From Mnemiopsis leidyi (taxonomy: Eukaryota > Ctenophora > Tentaculata > Lobata > Bolinopsidae), in contig JH157196.1 in assembly GCA_000226015.1 (NCBI GenBank), positions 77,607 to 133,218 on the forward strand: a DNA stretch of 55,612 bases, in the 5' to 3' direction. The notes under the pieces were generated by a model. It searched no databases. It was given only the letters and a program-made list of their open reading frames with translations, and was not told the origin of the DNA. This document shows, one piece after another, positions 45,893-55,612 of this stretch. Every line of letters starts with the position of its first letter. Within the stretch, counting starts at the first letter, position 1. Position numbers and translations under genes: made by a program.

Positions 45893-46320
45893 TAGTGTTA
45901 TTGGCAGTGTATTCAACACGAATAAACATGCAGGGCTACTTATTTACACGCTATCTTGTATGGGAGGAATGTCACTAAACGGCGCGGTGCGAATTTTGGC
46001 GTTACTTCACAAAAACAAATAGACATGAAAAAATAATGTGAGACTGGGCGACTTAACATAGATATCGGATCTTACCATTAAATTAGATATCGGACTGATA
46101 TTAAAATACCTGGATCATTTCTGTAGCTGTGTTAAACATTACGAAGGAACACTGCATTTAATAGAAGGGATCACACAAGATATAGATATACTGTAGGGAC
46201 CATTCATGTTTTGATTCTGGAAATTTCGGACAAGGTTTTACACAAAATTACAATGTCGATTTTTAAACGAGTCGAAATTAGGTCCCATTTTAAGCTACGT
46301 TTGGATTAACAGAGAGATTA
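45893..46320. repeat. Dispersed flank, copy 2, behind gene C
   Basis: One copy of the 55-base unit (GCAGTGTATTCAACACGAATAAA) is followed by sequence homologous to 40180-40640. Shared islands include AATGTCACTAAACGGCGC, TAACATAGATATCG, AGGGACCATT and TTTTAAGCTACGTTTG. Upstream, AATAATTTACCA also matches near 39853. The two regions are therefore duplicated 3' flanks of related genes. Confidence 0.75.
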
Positions 46321-46399
46321 TTTGTGTAGTAATGTTGCATGTGGTTGTAATCGAGTTATCGAGCAAAATTCTCGATAACAGCGACTTATCTACATGATT

Positions 46400-47370
46400 A
46401 AAATTCAGGCTCATTCAAGATATATTGGATCACCGTTACTGTTAAACTCAGATATTTCATTGCCAGCGAACACAAGATTGTCATGCCAATTTGTAGTTAC
46501 ACAACAAAGAAGAACTTCAAGTTCCATCACAGATAAGTTTTTTTACTTAATGATCGTTCCAGGAGAAGGGTTTAAAAAATGATTTAAAAATTTCAAAAAT
46601 TTTACATTTTAAAAATGCGAAACTGTTCCAAAAGTATGAAGCTCTAACGGAAATGCGGAATGTTACAATTTTGAATCTGTCTCGTTGGATACCGCCCATA
46701 ATCAAATTTTAATGAACACTATAGTCGACTGTTGTAATGTGTGAGCTTAATAGTTTTTATAGTATATCTATAAAGTGAAGCTGATGAGTTTCGTTATTTC
46801 ATCATGTGCAACGTTTTCAATTTCAAATCTGTCATATATTATAAATCCCCCACCTATTACTAGTTCAAGTTCTAATAAGTCCGTAAGGTTGAATCTGTCC
46901 TTAGTCTCTATAATCAACGCGCCTGTCTCCACTAATGAAACTTCGCCATAATCGCTTTCTCTGCACGTTTAGCCAATAAATATGACACCTAATTACTTTG
47001 TAATCGTTTATTTTGTTCCTTAATTCTAAACGAAAAATTGTAGAATGGAAGTTAAAGTCTACCTACTCTTCTTGACATTATAATACCAATTAGAGACTCA
47101 TCAATAAGTAATCATTAGTGGTTAAATAATTACTCAAGGTTAAGCAAATGGAGGCTGTTAACAATTAACTAACTCACTAAGTTTAGTAAACTATTTTATC
47201 AAAGCTTGGTTATTGCACGAGGCCTATCCTCCTGGCCATCAAGATAATTGCAACTATTTTGGAGCAAGTTTTCCAGGGCGAATGCTGTTTCCTAGCGCTA
47301 AGGTAGTTAACAAGTGATTAGTTAGTTGTTGCTGTGCAATTATTTACGACTGGTGGCAACTGAGTCGTGG
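46400..47370. other. Intergenic sequence between genes C and B
   Basis: AT-rich sequence without recognisable modules, repeats or splice-consistent open frames. An unusual run of TTTAAAAA words occurs at 46570-46615. I see nothing else to annotate here. Confidence 0.6.
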
Positions 47371-47379
47371 CATAGATTA

Positions 47380-47450
47380 TATGCACGTGCTTAAATCATA
47401 CCAAGCAGAGCATATATAAGCGAAATAGGGTCATTTTGTCGAAGTTCTAA
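47380..47450 (+). promoter_or_regulatory. Candidate promoter of gene B
   Basis: GCACGTGC (about 47382) is followed by CATATATAAGCG (about 47410), which would place a start near 47440. The leader exon of gene B begins 300 bp on. A donor-like CAACA|GTAAGT near 47600 and an acceptor-like CGCCAG near 47660 could remove a small 5' UTR intron. Confidence 0.45.
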
Positions 47451-47736
47451 TATTTTATTTAAATGGTCTTTGCAGGGCTTGCCTTTGATGGGCTGTAATG
47501 TTAGTTTTTCAACCTTCCAAATTGTACATATCACTGAAAGTTGCAGAAATATCGTCAAAGAACAAATTGTTTCTCGTGGCAGTTCATTAGTTGCACCAAC
47601 AGTAAGTTTTAACGATTTACCTACACTATAGTGGTTATTTCCGTCTAGCTTTACTCGCCAGTGCAAGAGAAGTTCAAAGAAGAGGAAAGAAAGAAGAAAA
47701 AGAAGAAGAGAAGAGGAGAGAGATACTAGTAGCTCT

Positions 47737-50700
47737 ATGTGGTTTAGTTTATTCCTCGTTTCTTCTGTCCATGCTACTGGTTTGTTTTTTATTATAGAGC
47801 AATGTAATTATTATAGAGCAGTGTAACCATTAGAAATATCATTTTGTATAATAATATAATATTGTGTCAATCAAATTACTGATTTTTTAGGAGCCGATAG
47901 ACCAAATTGACAAAGAAAATAATAATTCAACAATTATTAAGCTCTTGTTATGCCTCCATCATAACAAAACATTTTCAACTATTCAAATACGTAGAGTCGA
48001 ATGTATAAAATGAAAAATGTTCCCCAGATTGGTCCACGGCTAAAAAGGAAATAAATATAGATTTCCACCTCGAGTCAACCCCATTACAGATACAGACCGA
48101 TTCTGCAGTTGGTAGTGGTGATGTTTTGAAGGTAAAGTTTATTGGACCGAATTCTAGTAACACAGCAGTTTTAGGTGTCATCTTTAGCGATCCACTTACC
48201 TATGATGTAAGTCACTGTCTGAATGGCAATATTGAGTTCATCCAGTCTGGTATAAAAAATTACAGAATCTGGACGTTTAAAAAACAAAACAGCACACTGC
48301 AACTTCTCTGTAATGGAGTGGAGATATTCAACTTTAACTATGTAGAATCATTTTTCAACAACGAAGAATGTAAAAACTTGTGGACCCCAGATTTCTCTAA
48401 CGTGACGTTTGTTAGCACCGATACAGCTTCAAACTACTACAGGCACTATCAAATAGGTAGGTTACGTTATGTAGAATGTGAATAATTCACATTCTAAATT
48501 GAAATAATACTATATCGATAAGTATTTCTCCGCCCAGATCAAACCTTCGAATATTTTCTGTGTCCATTCTAATTCTGTTTTTATCTGATATTTCAGTATG
48601 TACTGGACTACCTGAAGACTGGATTGGAGTGAAGACAGAGACAGAGTTTCCAGTAGATACTGGTACAACAATAACTGTGTCGTGTCAGGAAGGTTACATC
48701 AACACTGGCAGTAAAAGGGTTACTTGTAACACCTATCTCTATCAAGATCTTCAGTACAAGAGGAAACCCCGATGTTTTCAAGGTAAGTTTTTAAAATCCA
48801 GAATCGAGCATGAAAACATGCCAAGTGTTACACTGTTGCAAGGCCTAAAGGTGACCGAAAAGTATTACCATGCAAATGTAAATATTTTATCCAGTTGGCT
48901 GTTCCAATGTGTGTAAAATACTTGATCAAATCTCGAAATGTTTGGGCCATAGTGATATTGATATTATTGATGACCAAAAATGATTGGATGGTTCCACAAA
49001 CGTCTAACCGACCATGATTGGCCCCTGCGATGGTTTAACCTTTTTGAACTTTGATCGGCAAACGGTGGGAGTCGTATACGACTGGAACACGTTTAATATC
49101 TACAATTCTGAGTATAAACCAGACAACCCTTACAAACATCGTTCAAAAAGTCGTTCACCTGTTTGCGCACCTCCAGCCGTTTCTGACCTTGTAAACTTTC
49201 CCTTCAGATTGGACAGCAACAGGACCTAGAAACACAAACATAGATTTCTACCTAGAGTCGACTCCACTACAGATACAGACAGACTCTGATGTTGGTAGTG
49301 GTGATGTAATCTGGGTCCGGTTTGTGGACCAAGAAAACAGTGGAGCGGGAATAGTCATTTATTTCAACGATCCGCCAATATATACCATTCGGTGGTGTGA
49401 CAGAAATGTTCAGTTCACCCTGCCCGGTACAGAAAAGTACAGAATCTGGACTTTTACAAAACAAGACAACACACTGCAACTTCTTTGTAATGGAGTGGAG
49501 ATATTCAACTTCAACTATGTTGAACATTCTTCTGACAACGATGAATGTGAAACTAGGTGGTCTCAAGCCTTCACAAAGATTGGATTTGTAAGCAATTCAA
49601 ACCATACTGATACAGCTTCAGATTTCTTTCGGCCTTACAGAAGTGGTATGGAGTTTTCTCTCTTTCTGTGATTCTAGAGCTTGATTATTGTTTAAGCAAA
49701 ATTTATGGCCGTGAATTCATTATGTTACTTCAATGGATTAGGAATTGAAAATTAAGTTGAATTCAAACGAAAAATCGATAGACTTTTTTCAATTGATTCG
49801 TTAAGCGAATTGTAGTTTTTACATGCATTTAATATTTCCAGTATGTACTGGACTACCTGAAGACTGGATTGGAGTGAATACAGAGACAGAGTTTCCAGTA
49901 GATACTGGTACAACAATAACTGTGTCGTGTCAGGAGGGTTACATCAACACTGGCAGTGAGGTGGTCACGTGTAACACTTATCACTACCAAGATTTTGAGT
50001 ACATCAGAAAACCCTACTGTTCCAAAGGTTAGTTTATGCGTAAAATCTGAAGATTTTAAGTTAAGAACAATTGATGCTGCCTTGCGCGCGAAAGTACGTG
50101 AAGTGCACTCAAGAGAAGTGAGCGTCAGAAAAATGACATGATAATTTGATAAGATACAGTTAACCATGACCTTGCAGATTGGACAGCAACAGGAACAAAA
50201 AACACAAACATAGATTTCTACTTAGAGTCGACCCCATTACAAATACAGACTGATTCCACGGCGGGCAATGGGGATGTGGTGAGATTAGGGTTTGGTGAAT
50301 TAGGCGATAGCATGGAAGTTCGGATCATATTCAGTAATCCTCCATTGTATAGTATCATGAAATGTGATAAGAACTCTAATTTCACCCTGCCCGGTACAGA
50401 AAGGTACAGAATCTGGACCTTTACAAAACAAGACAACACACTGCAACTTCTCTGTAATGGAGTGGAGATATTTAACTTCAACTATGTTGAATTTTCCACT
50501 AATACTGAATGTTCTGAGACCTGGTCTCAGAATATTTCTAACATACAACTTATGAGTGATTCCGATGTTAGCGACACTGCCTCAGATTTCTACAGGGAAT
50601 ATAGAACTGGTAAGAAGATCAATTACTAAATAATTGCAAACAGAGTGGTTCAAATGATAAGGAGTCAAATAGGTTTTTTTACTGAAATCAAGGGAATGTA

Positions 50701-50969
50701 AGACCCGTAACCATCAACCCCTATCATTTACAGTATGTACTGGACTACCTGAAGACTGGATTGGAGTGAAGACAGAGACAGAGTTTCCAGTAGATACTGG
50801 TACAACAATAACTGTGTCGTGTCAGGAAGGTTCCACAACACTCTTACCGGCGGGAAGTGAAGTAGTTACTTGTAACACTCATGTTTACCTGGACTTCGAG
50901 TTGGAAGTAAAACTTAATTGTTGTGGTAAGAGACAAGGGTTACTTTTAGCCATTTTTTTAATTACATGA
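47737..50969 (+). CDS. Secreted protein B: leader and three IWTF-domain/sushi pairs
   Basis: Exons 47737-47779, 48028-48456, 48597-48782, 49208-49645, 49842-50027, 50178-50609 and 50734-50925 (or on to the stop at 50969, giving 649 residues). ATG 47737 opens the leader MWFSLFLVSSVHAT. Three IWTF-type domains (each about 143-146 residues; YRIWTF, LLCNGVEIFNFNYVE, DTAS) alternate with three sushi modules (about 62 residues; VCTGLPEDWIGV, FPVDTGTTITVSCQEG, VTCNT). Every exon is phase 1-1. The pairs are far more alike in the sushi exons than in the domain exons, even at synonymous sites. Expected to be extracellular; the domain pair matches gene A. If exon 7 is read through, a short hydrophobic tail (LLLAIFLIT) ends the protein. 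Confidence 0.76.
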
Positions 50970-51019
50970 AATCAAACGGATTAAAATACAGAGCTCTCTG
51001 GTAGTGTAAGCTACTATTT

Positions 51020-51180
51020 AACAGATACAACCGCATGGCACAGTCGGTAAACCCTCATCAACCAATAAGATGCGAGTTCAAATACCGCAATACCGCTGGT
51101 AGAAATAGTCGTGGGATGCATGTTATTGGTTCTGCTAAGGATCCCGTAGTATTCAGCCCCGCAGTTAGGCTTACTGAATT
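51020..51180 (+). mobile_element. tRNA-derived SINE fragment
   Basis: TGGCACAGTCGG (51036-51047) matches the RNA polymerase III A box, and GAGTTCAAATACC (51074-51086) is a recognisable B box 26 bp later. The head TACAACCGCATGGC and the non-tRNA body that follows are typical of SINEs. No cloverleaf is complete, so it is not a tRNA gene. Confidence 0.55.
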
Positions 51181-51224
51181 TTGAGTAACCATATGGAAGG
51201 GTTATGTGGTGAGCCGCTCTCAAT

Positions 51225-51465
51225 ATTGTGCACTGCATTGTGCTCAATATTGTGCACTGCAATGTGCTCAATATTGTGCTCAATATTGTGCACTGCAATG
51301 AGCGCTTATATTGTGCTCAATATTGTGCACTGCAATGAGCGCTTATATTGTGCTCAATATTGTGCACTGCAATGAGCGCTTATATTGTGCTCAATATTGT
51401 GCACTGCAATGAGCTCTTATATTGTGCTCAATATTGTGCTCAATATTGTGCACTGCAATGTACAG
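51225..51465. repeat. 37-bp satellite (TTGTGCTCAATATTGTGCACTGCAA)
   Basis: About six imperfect direct copies contain GCTCAATATTGTGCACTG and AATGAGCGCTTATATT. Shorter 16-base sub-copies (GTGCTCAATATTGTGC) are inserted at both ends, so unit length varies. It follows the SINE fragment directly. Confidence 0.85.
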
Positions 51466-51609
51466 AAAGGAGCAACTTTAACAGTTAATCACCCTGATGA
51501 GCGATACATCATGCACAGCATGATACTGCAATATACCAACTCTCTACAATACATCTACCGGCTCACACTCCTGACTACATTTTTTACAAAGCTACATGTT
51601 ACTTCTTAA

Positions 51610-52325
51610 CTCAGATATCTAACTCAGGACCTCTACTTACTTTTAGAAGTATTAAATTATTTGATATCAATAAAGTTATTACCCTGCGTAACATCTGCAA
51701 AATTAGATCCCTGATCACCAGGTCTCAGTTGAGAACAATTGTCAATAGCTTAGTTATTTCATGCTTAGATTACTGTAACGGAATTTACTTTGGAATTTCT
51801 GGACAACTTCTGAATCAATTACAGTTGATACAAAATGCTGCAGCCAAAGCTGTCGCCAATAAATACAAGTATGACCATGTTGGTGAAGATCTGGAAAAAT
51901 TGCATTGGTTAAAAGTCATAAAGAGAATTACTTTTAAAATTGCTCTTCTTGCATACAAATCTGTTGCTCCTGATTATAATTTCTGAGTGAAGCGAGTGAT
52001 ACACATAACTTTGAGGACATGTTTCGGTACGCACACCATGGACACACACTCAAGCTTATTGTTCCACAATTTATATCAGCATCAAGTCGTAGTTAGTTTT
52101 AGCTATATTGCTCCTATATTTTCAATTGCATGATCAAGAGTTAGATAAACTTTTGTCTTAGTTTTCGTGGAGGGTATGATTGTTTTCCACTGTGATCCCC
52201 TAAATGGACTTTTTCAGTTAACTTAGATCACTCTTAGTTAGTGTTTTACACCGCTGAGTATAAGTTTTTCAAACTTTAAAGCAGTGTTATAAACTGCAAA
52301 ATTATTATCATTATTATTATTACTC
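51610..52325 (+). mobile_element. LINE 3' fragment (CR1/L2/Jockey-like reverse transcriptase end)
   Basis: The plus frame across about 51640-51986 encodes ITRSQLRTIVNSLVISCLDY and continues CNGIYFGISGQLLNQLQLIQ, then NAAAKAVANK and LHWLKVIKRITFKIALLAYK. This is the well-known C-terminal part of non-LTR reverse transcriptases (LDYCN-LLY, QNAAAR, LHWLP-RI-YK). A stop at 51984 and lost similarity afterwards show decay. The element appears to end at about 52325 in a TTATTATCATTATTATTATT tail, typical of CR1/L2-type LINEs. The 5' part is missing. Confidence 0.72.
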
Positions 52326-52491
52326 ATGTCTCTATTAGAACCCGAGAAAATTTGACGTGCGAAATTACCCTAAATTGATGATCTGGTAGCGGTAGATCCC
52401 AGTCCAATTTAGGTAAGTATGATTATAGTGTTGTTCTGCAATTCACACACAGAAGAGAAATACGCTAGAGGATCAACATCAACTCCACAGC

Positions 52492-52523
52492 GTTGCCAAG
52501 TAACAGTTAGTTGCCATGGTAAC
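52492..52523. promoter_or_regulatory. Tandem RFX X-boxes
   Basis: GTTGCCAAGTAAC (52492-52504) and GTTGCCATGGTAAC (52510-52523) are two X-boxes 18 bp apart, start to start. The second is a textbook match. In animals RFX sites of this kind mark promoters of ciliary genes. They lie just past the 3' end of the minus-strand gene, and no gene start beside them was identified. Confidence 0.55.
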
Positions 52524-52682
52524 AGTTATTACCCAGTGTGTTCAGTACAGTAATAAAGGTAACGCTATCTCACTTAGCACCGTGCTTCATAAGGAAATTG
52601 CATGTCTCCGAAACTTTATTGAGTATTCTAATGTAATCAACTTACAACTTACAACAAACTGCTAACCTGTTTACCTAGCTAG

Positions 52683-54870
52683 TTACCACAATAGATCTCT
52701 AGTACAGTATCCTTTACTGTTTACAAGTGGTGGAGTATGAAATAAGACTTGAAAATGGATCAACAAAGTAGCATCCACATCACGCATGAACGAGTTATCA
52801 AATTGAAAAATCAAGACCACGAGCAGAATTGAAACGATGATGTAAAATTTATACAATTGTAGGAAAACAACAGGACGTAGCAATCTCAGTGTCACCAAAG
52901 AGCACTGTATTAGTTAATAGTTGGTACTAAATAAATCATTTAAACTAAATGAGATTGTGTCTCTACTCTGCACACAAAATAGTGAGAAATCTTTTCCTTA
53001 CTTGAATATTAGACCCGTCATTCTGAGTGCCTCCTTCGTACGGTATATTTATAGTCGTGAAACGCTCATCCTCGATTATCTGGAGTGCAGTTCTATGTGA
53101 TACTATCTACTGAAGACTTTTTAAGACACAAAATGATGTGTAATTTTAGATGATATCTGATGATAATCTTATTTACACTTTTACACGTATTCATATGCCC
53201 ACACCTATTCTGACATTTTTAATTTTGATGTAAATATTTGTTCATTTCACATGTAGTTCATTTTACATTATATAGTTACCTCAGCCTCTGAAGAGAAAGA
53301 CTTGTCAGCAGAACTGTTCAGGTGCAACACTGGAGTTGGCAAGTAAGATCTAGCGGAGATCGGGGTCCCACAGTCACTTCTTCTGAACTGAAATAGCGGC
53401 TTTACACTTTTAGGAAAATATTTCGCCACTTGCAACCTGTACATAAATGAAACTTTTAGATGCACCAAGATATAATGTAAATCAATGAATCTTTGAAGCG
53501 AAAATCAAGCACACTTCATACCAAAAAGTTAGCGTCCGTTAAATTCTTCAAAATTTTTCGCTTTGCCGACTTGTCCACATAAGAAGGATTGTTATCTTCG
53601 CAAGTGCTGCTGTCCTTAACAGTATCGCTATGCTGACACTCTGTACTATTCACTGCATCGTTCTTTATCAGAGGATCTCGTAAAGGCTGGGAGTGCTCAT
53701 TAGCAGTTTCTAACAGATTAGAATCTTGTTTGTCAAGCACATTGTCTGAAATAACGCAAGTTTTTAGGACCACCCGATTAATTAACAACTCATCCTTCTT
53801 ATTTGAGAGATCATCACGCTTAGGGACTGGCTCTGAGTCGGATATTGTCCAAGATTTATCTCTGCTAAGACTCAGCATGATGTCCATATCGTCACATTGA
53901 ACTGAACATTCCTCTAGAGATTTCCCTGTCTCCAAATCGTCTGTGCTGGTATCACGGGAAGAACGATTTTCTTCAAAGACGATGCTTGTTTGACAGTTAG
54001 CGTCACTCAGTGAAACTTGATGTTCAGTGTTGGTGGAGGTTTCTCTAGGTCTTGTCAAACCGTCCCAGTTGTATTGGCATGCCGAGTTTTCAGTAACAGG
54101 AGAGGTACAAACTTGGGAGTAGGGCATTTTATAGCTGCATTGAAGTGAGTAATCTTGTACATTTGTGGGCGTGGTGGCGCGTGGAGTCAAGCATTCCGGA
54201 CTGCCTACTGGTGTGACCTCCTCAGGGCAAGGGTTGGGCTCCGCAACTGCTGTGACCTCTTTTATGAACTTGGACAACTGAAAATGAAATTTTTATAACA
54301 CAAACGATTGAGTTTATTAAACTAATATGAACCAATAAACTTTTACAATTTCGTCAGTAAAGCCATTATAATGAGTTAGTTGTAAAGAATAAACTTCTTT
54401 AGTTTCACCTCTGAAGCAAATAAAATGAGTTTGTTCTCCGTCAGAACTTGAGGCTCTTCATCTTTGTCTTGCAATATATTACTCTGAAAATAGGTTTGAT
54501 AACTATGACTAGGTTTTATAACTGATCTAAACCTTTTAGCTTTCTGATACGTATATGACCAACATAGTTTCACATGGTTTGAGTAAAAGAGAATTTTAAT
54601 TGTCGTCTTAATATTACAGAATCATCAGCGAAAAAATACCGTCATGAAAATCAAACAAGATAAAACTCTAGCTAGATTTACAATTTAAGTCTCAGAAGAC
54701 AGATTCAAGAATTTTCACCAAAAGTTGATAACAAAAATAGCGACATAAAAATTAGACTAACATGACATTGCAGGAAGTTTCCTAAAGCATCTTCAGATCT
54801 TTCTGGGACTAACGGTCTGTACTCTGATATGTTTGAGAACAAACTCTGTGTACTGCCTACACTTGGTAGG
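52683..54870 (-). CDS. Ser/Thr-rich protein with near-C-terminal membrane anchor, 5' end missing
   Basis: Six minus-strand exons agree in splice signals and phase: 54870-54762, 54483-54409, 54277-53522, 53387-53280, 53079-53002 and 52904-52683. They give 448 residues; the start lies in an unseen exon upstream. The long exon (252 codons) is rich in Ser, Thr, Asp and Glu, with several SRD words and a CPEEVTPVGSP segment, and is probably disordered and phosphorylated. The last exon encodes RLLRPVVFLQLYK then a hydrophobic segment FYIIVSILLVVLIFQF (about residues 395-411) and a 38-residue tail ending CTRDLLW. That layout suits a tail-anchored ER or nuclear-envelope protein. I recognise no family. 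AATAAA at 52620-52615 lies about 65 bases after the stop. Confidence 0.65.
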
Positions 54871-55079
54871 CTGCAATGATAATTGTTACTTAAGTACTGT
54901 TGTACGTGTAAAATACCTAAAGACAACAGGATATCAACACAAGAATATAAACTGCAATTAGACCCACGAGAAAAAGTCATTATAAGGCTTCAGTTTTAAC
55001 TCCAGGGGTAAGGATATTAATTAAAGGGGCAAGGTCACACTAGCATTTTCAATTTGATAAATTTAGAAAACCAGTAATA

Positions 55080-55335
55080 CAGCGGCGTAACGATGCCCCG
55101 GCCACCCCGGCTACGCCGGGGGGCGCCGTCATAAGGGGGCGCCAAATCGTCATAAAAATATGGGACAATTTTGCAAGATTAACTGCGCGACTAGCAAAAT
55201 CGCGTGTTTTGTTGGATAACGTTACTATTTTCGGCCATATTTTCACAAACTGCTCTCTTTAAGCCCCTACACCAGGGACGCCTTTTAACTTCTGAGGGGC
55301 GCCTTACTGGCTAGACCTACAATATTACGCCACTG
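55080..55335. mobile_element. Small GC-rich non-autonomous DNA element (hAT-like ends)
   Basis: The left end CAGCGGCGTAA (55080) and the right end TTACGCCACTG (to 55335) are near-perfect terminal inverted repeats. They resemble CAGNGGCGTA-type ends of hAT-family elements. The interior has GGCGCC palindromes and a CCCCGGCTACGCCGGGG hairpin just inside the left end. No coding frame and no convincing 8-bp target duplication were seen. Confidence 0.45.
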
Positions 55336-55612
55336 GTTCAAATGACATTATATTTACGCGAACAAAACTTTACAAAAGTAGAGATCTAACAGTTGCTAAT
55401 TTAGATCAGCAGCGTCTAAAACGAAAAAAGGTGTTACTGTTACATCAGCAGGGTCGGTAGCTAGTCCACCCTTTGTTAGCATGAGTTTGATAGGGATGTA
55501 CAGTGTGTTTGGATTTCGACTGCACGGTAGCACGCAGTTTTTGGGGTTCAATTCAATTTATAAAATTTCAAACACAATGATACATTAAATAATTTACTAT
55601 AATATTAACAAG

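Noticed and set aside
47391..47666. 91-codon minus-strand frame
   Set aside because: It overlaps the presumed promoter and 5' UTR of gene B and shows no recognisable domain; it cannot be excluded but is not supported.

Overview
The window is eukaryotic nuclear DNA from an animal. Genes are split by GT-AG introns of roughly 80-3000 bases. TATA boxes sit about 30 bp before plausible start sites, and there is a mitotic cyclin, secreted modular (sushi, F5/8C-like) proteins, a CR1/L2-type LINE tail and a tRNA-derived SINE. Base composition is AT-rich and intergenic space is large. A non-vertebrate, possibly non-bilaterian marine animal fits best, but I cannot fix the phylum. There is one assembly gap (17 N at 28744).

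Layout. 0-0.8 kb: a 15-bp minisatellite and a possible minus-strand first exon. 1.0-8.5 kb: cyclin A-like gene 1 (+), with two alternative promoters and first exons. 8.5-30 kb: gene-poor sequence with satellites, hairpins, a ~800-bp foldback element, islands of CCAAT plus CACGTG sites and a few candidate first exons. 30-32.7 kb (-): a broken membrane-protein fragment and the C-terminal exons of an unrecognised acidic protein. 33.1-36.7 kb: cyclin A-like gene 2 (+). 37.3-51 kb: a cluster of secreted modular genes (+). It comprises gene A (signal peptide, one 'IWTF/DTASDF' domain, one sushi), a decayed sushi exon expanded into 67-bp repeats, gene C (signal peptide plus five F5/8C-like domains) and gene B (signal peptide plus three alternating IWTF-domain/sushi pairs). 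51-52.4 kb: satellite, SINE and LINE remains. 52.6-54.9 kb (-): a multi-exon gene for a Ser/Thr-rich protein with a near-C-terminal membrane anchor, open at its 5' end. 55.1-55.3 kb: a small GC-rich transposon-like element.

Main points. (1) The secreted cluster uses only phase 1-1 exons, and its signal-peptide exons also end in phase 1. Any leader can therefore splice to any module, so the cluster looks built for turnover by exon duplication; I infer a recognition or defence lectin repertoire. (2) The two cyclin genes have nearly identical exons, synonymous sites included, but unrelated introns apart from short exon-flanking patches; this suggests patchy gene conversion. (3) CACGTG, usually as TCACGTGA and often beside CCAAT, is far more common than base composition predicts. 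It also occurs in coding exons and minisatellites. (4) Several perfect or near-perfect RFX X-boxes are present.

All gene models were built by hand from splice signals and reading phase. No transcript or database evidence was available.
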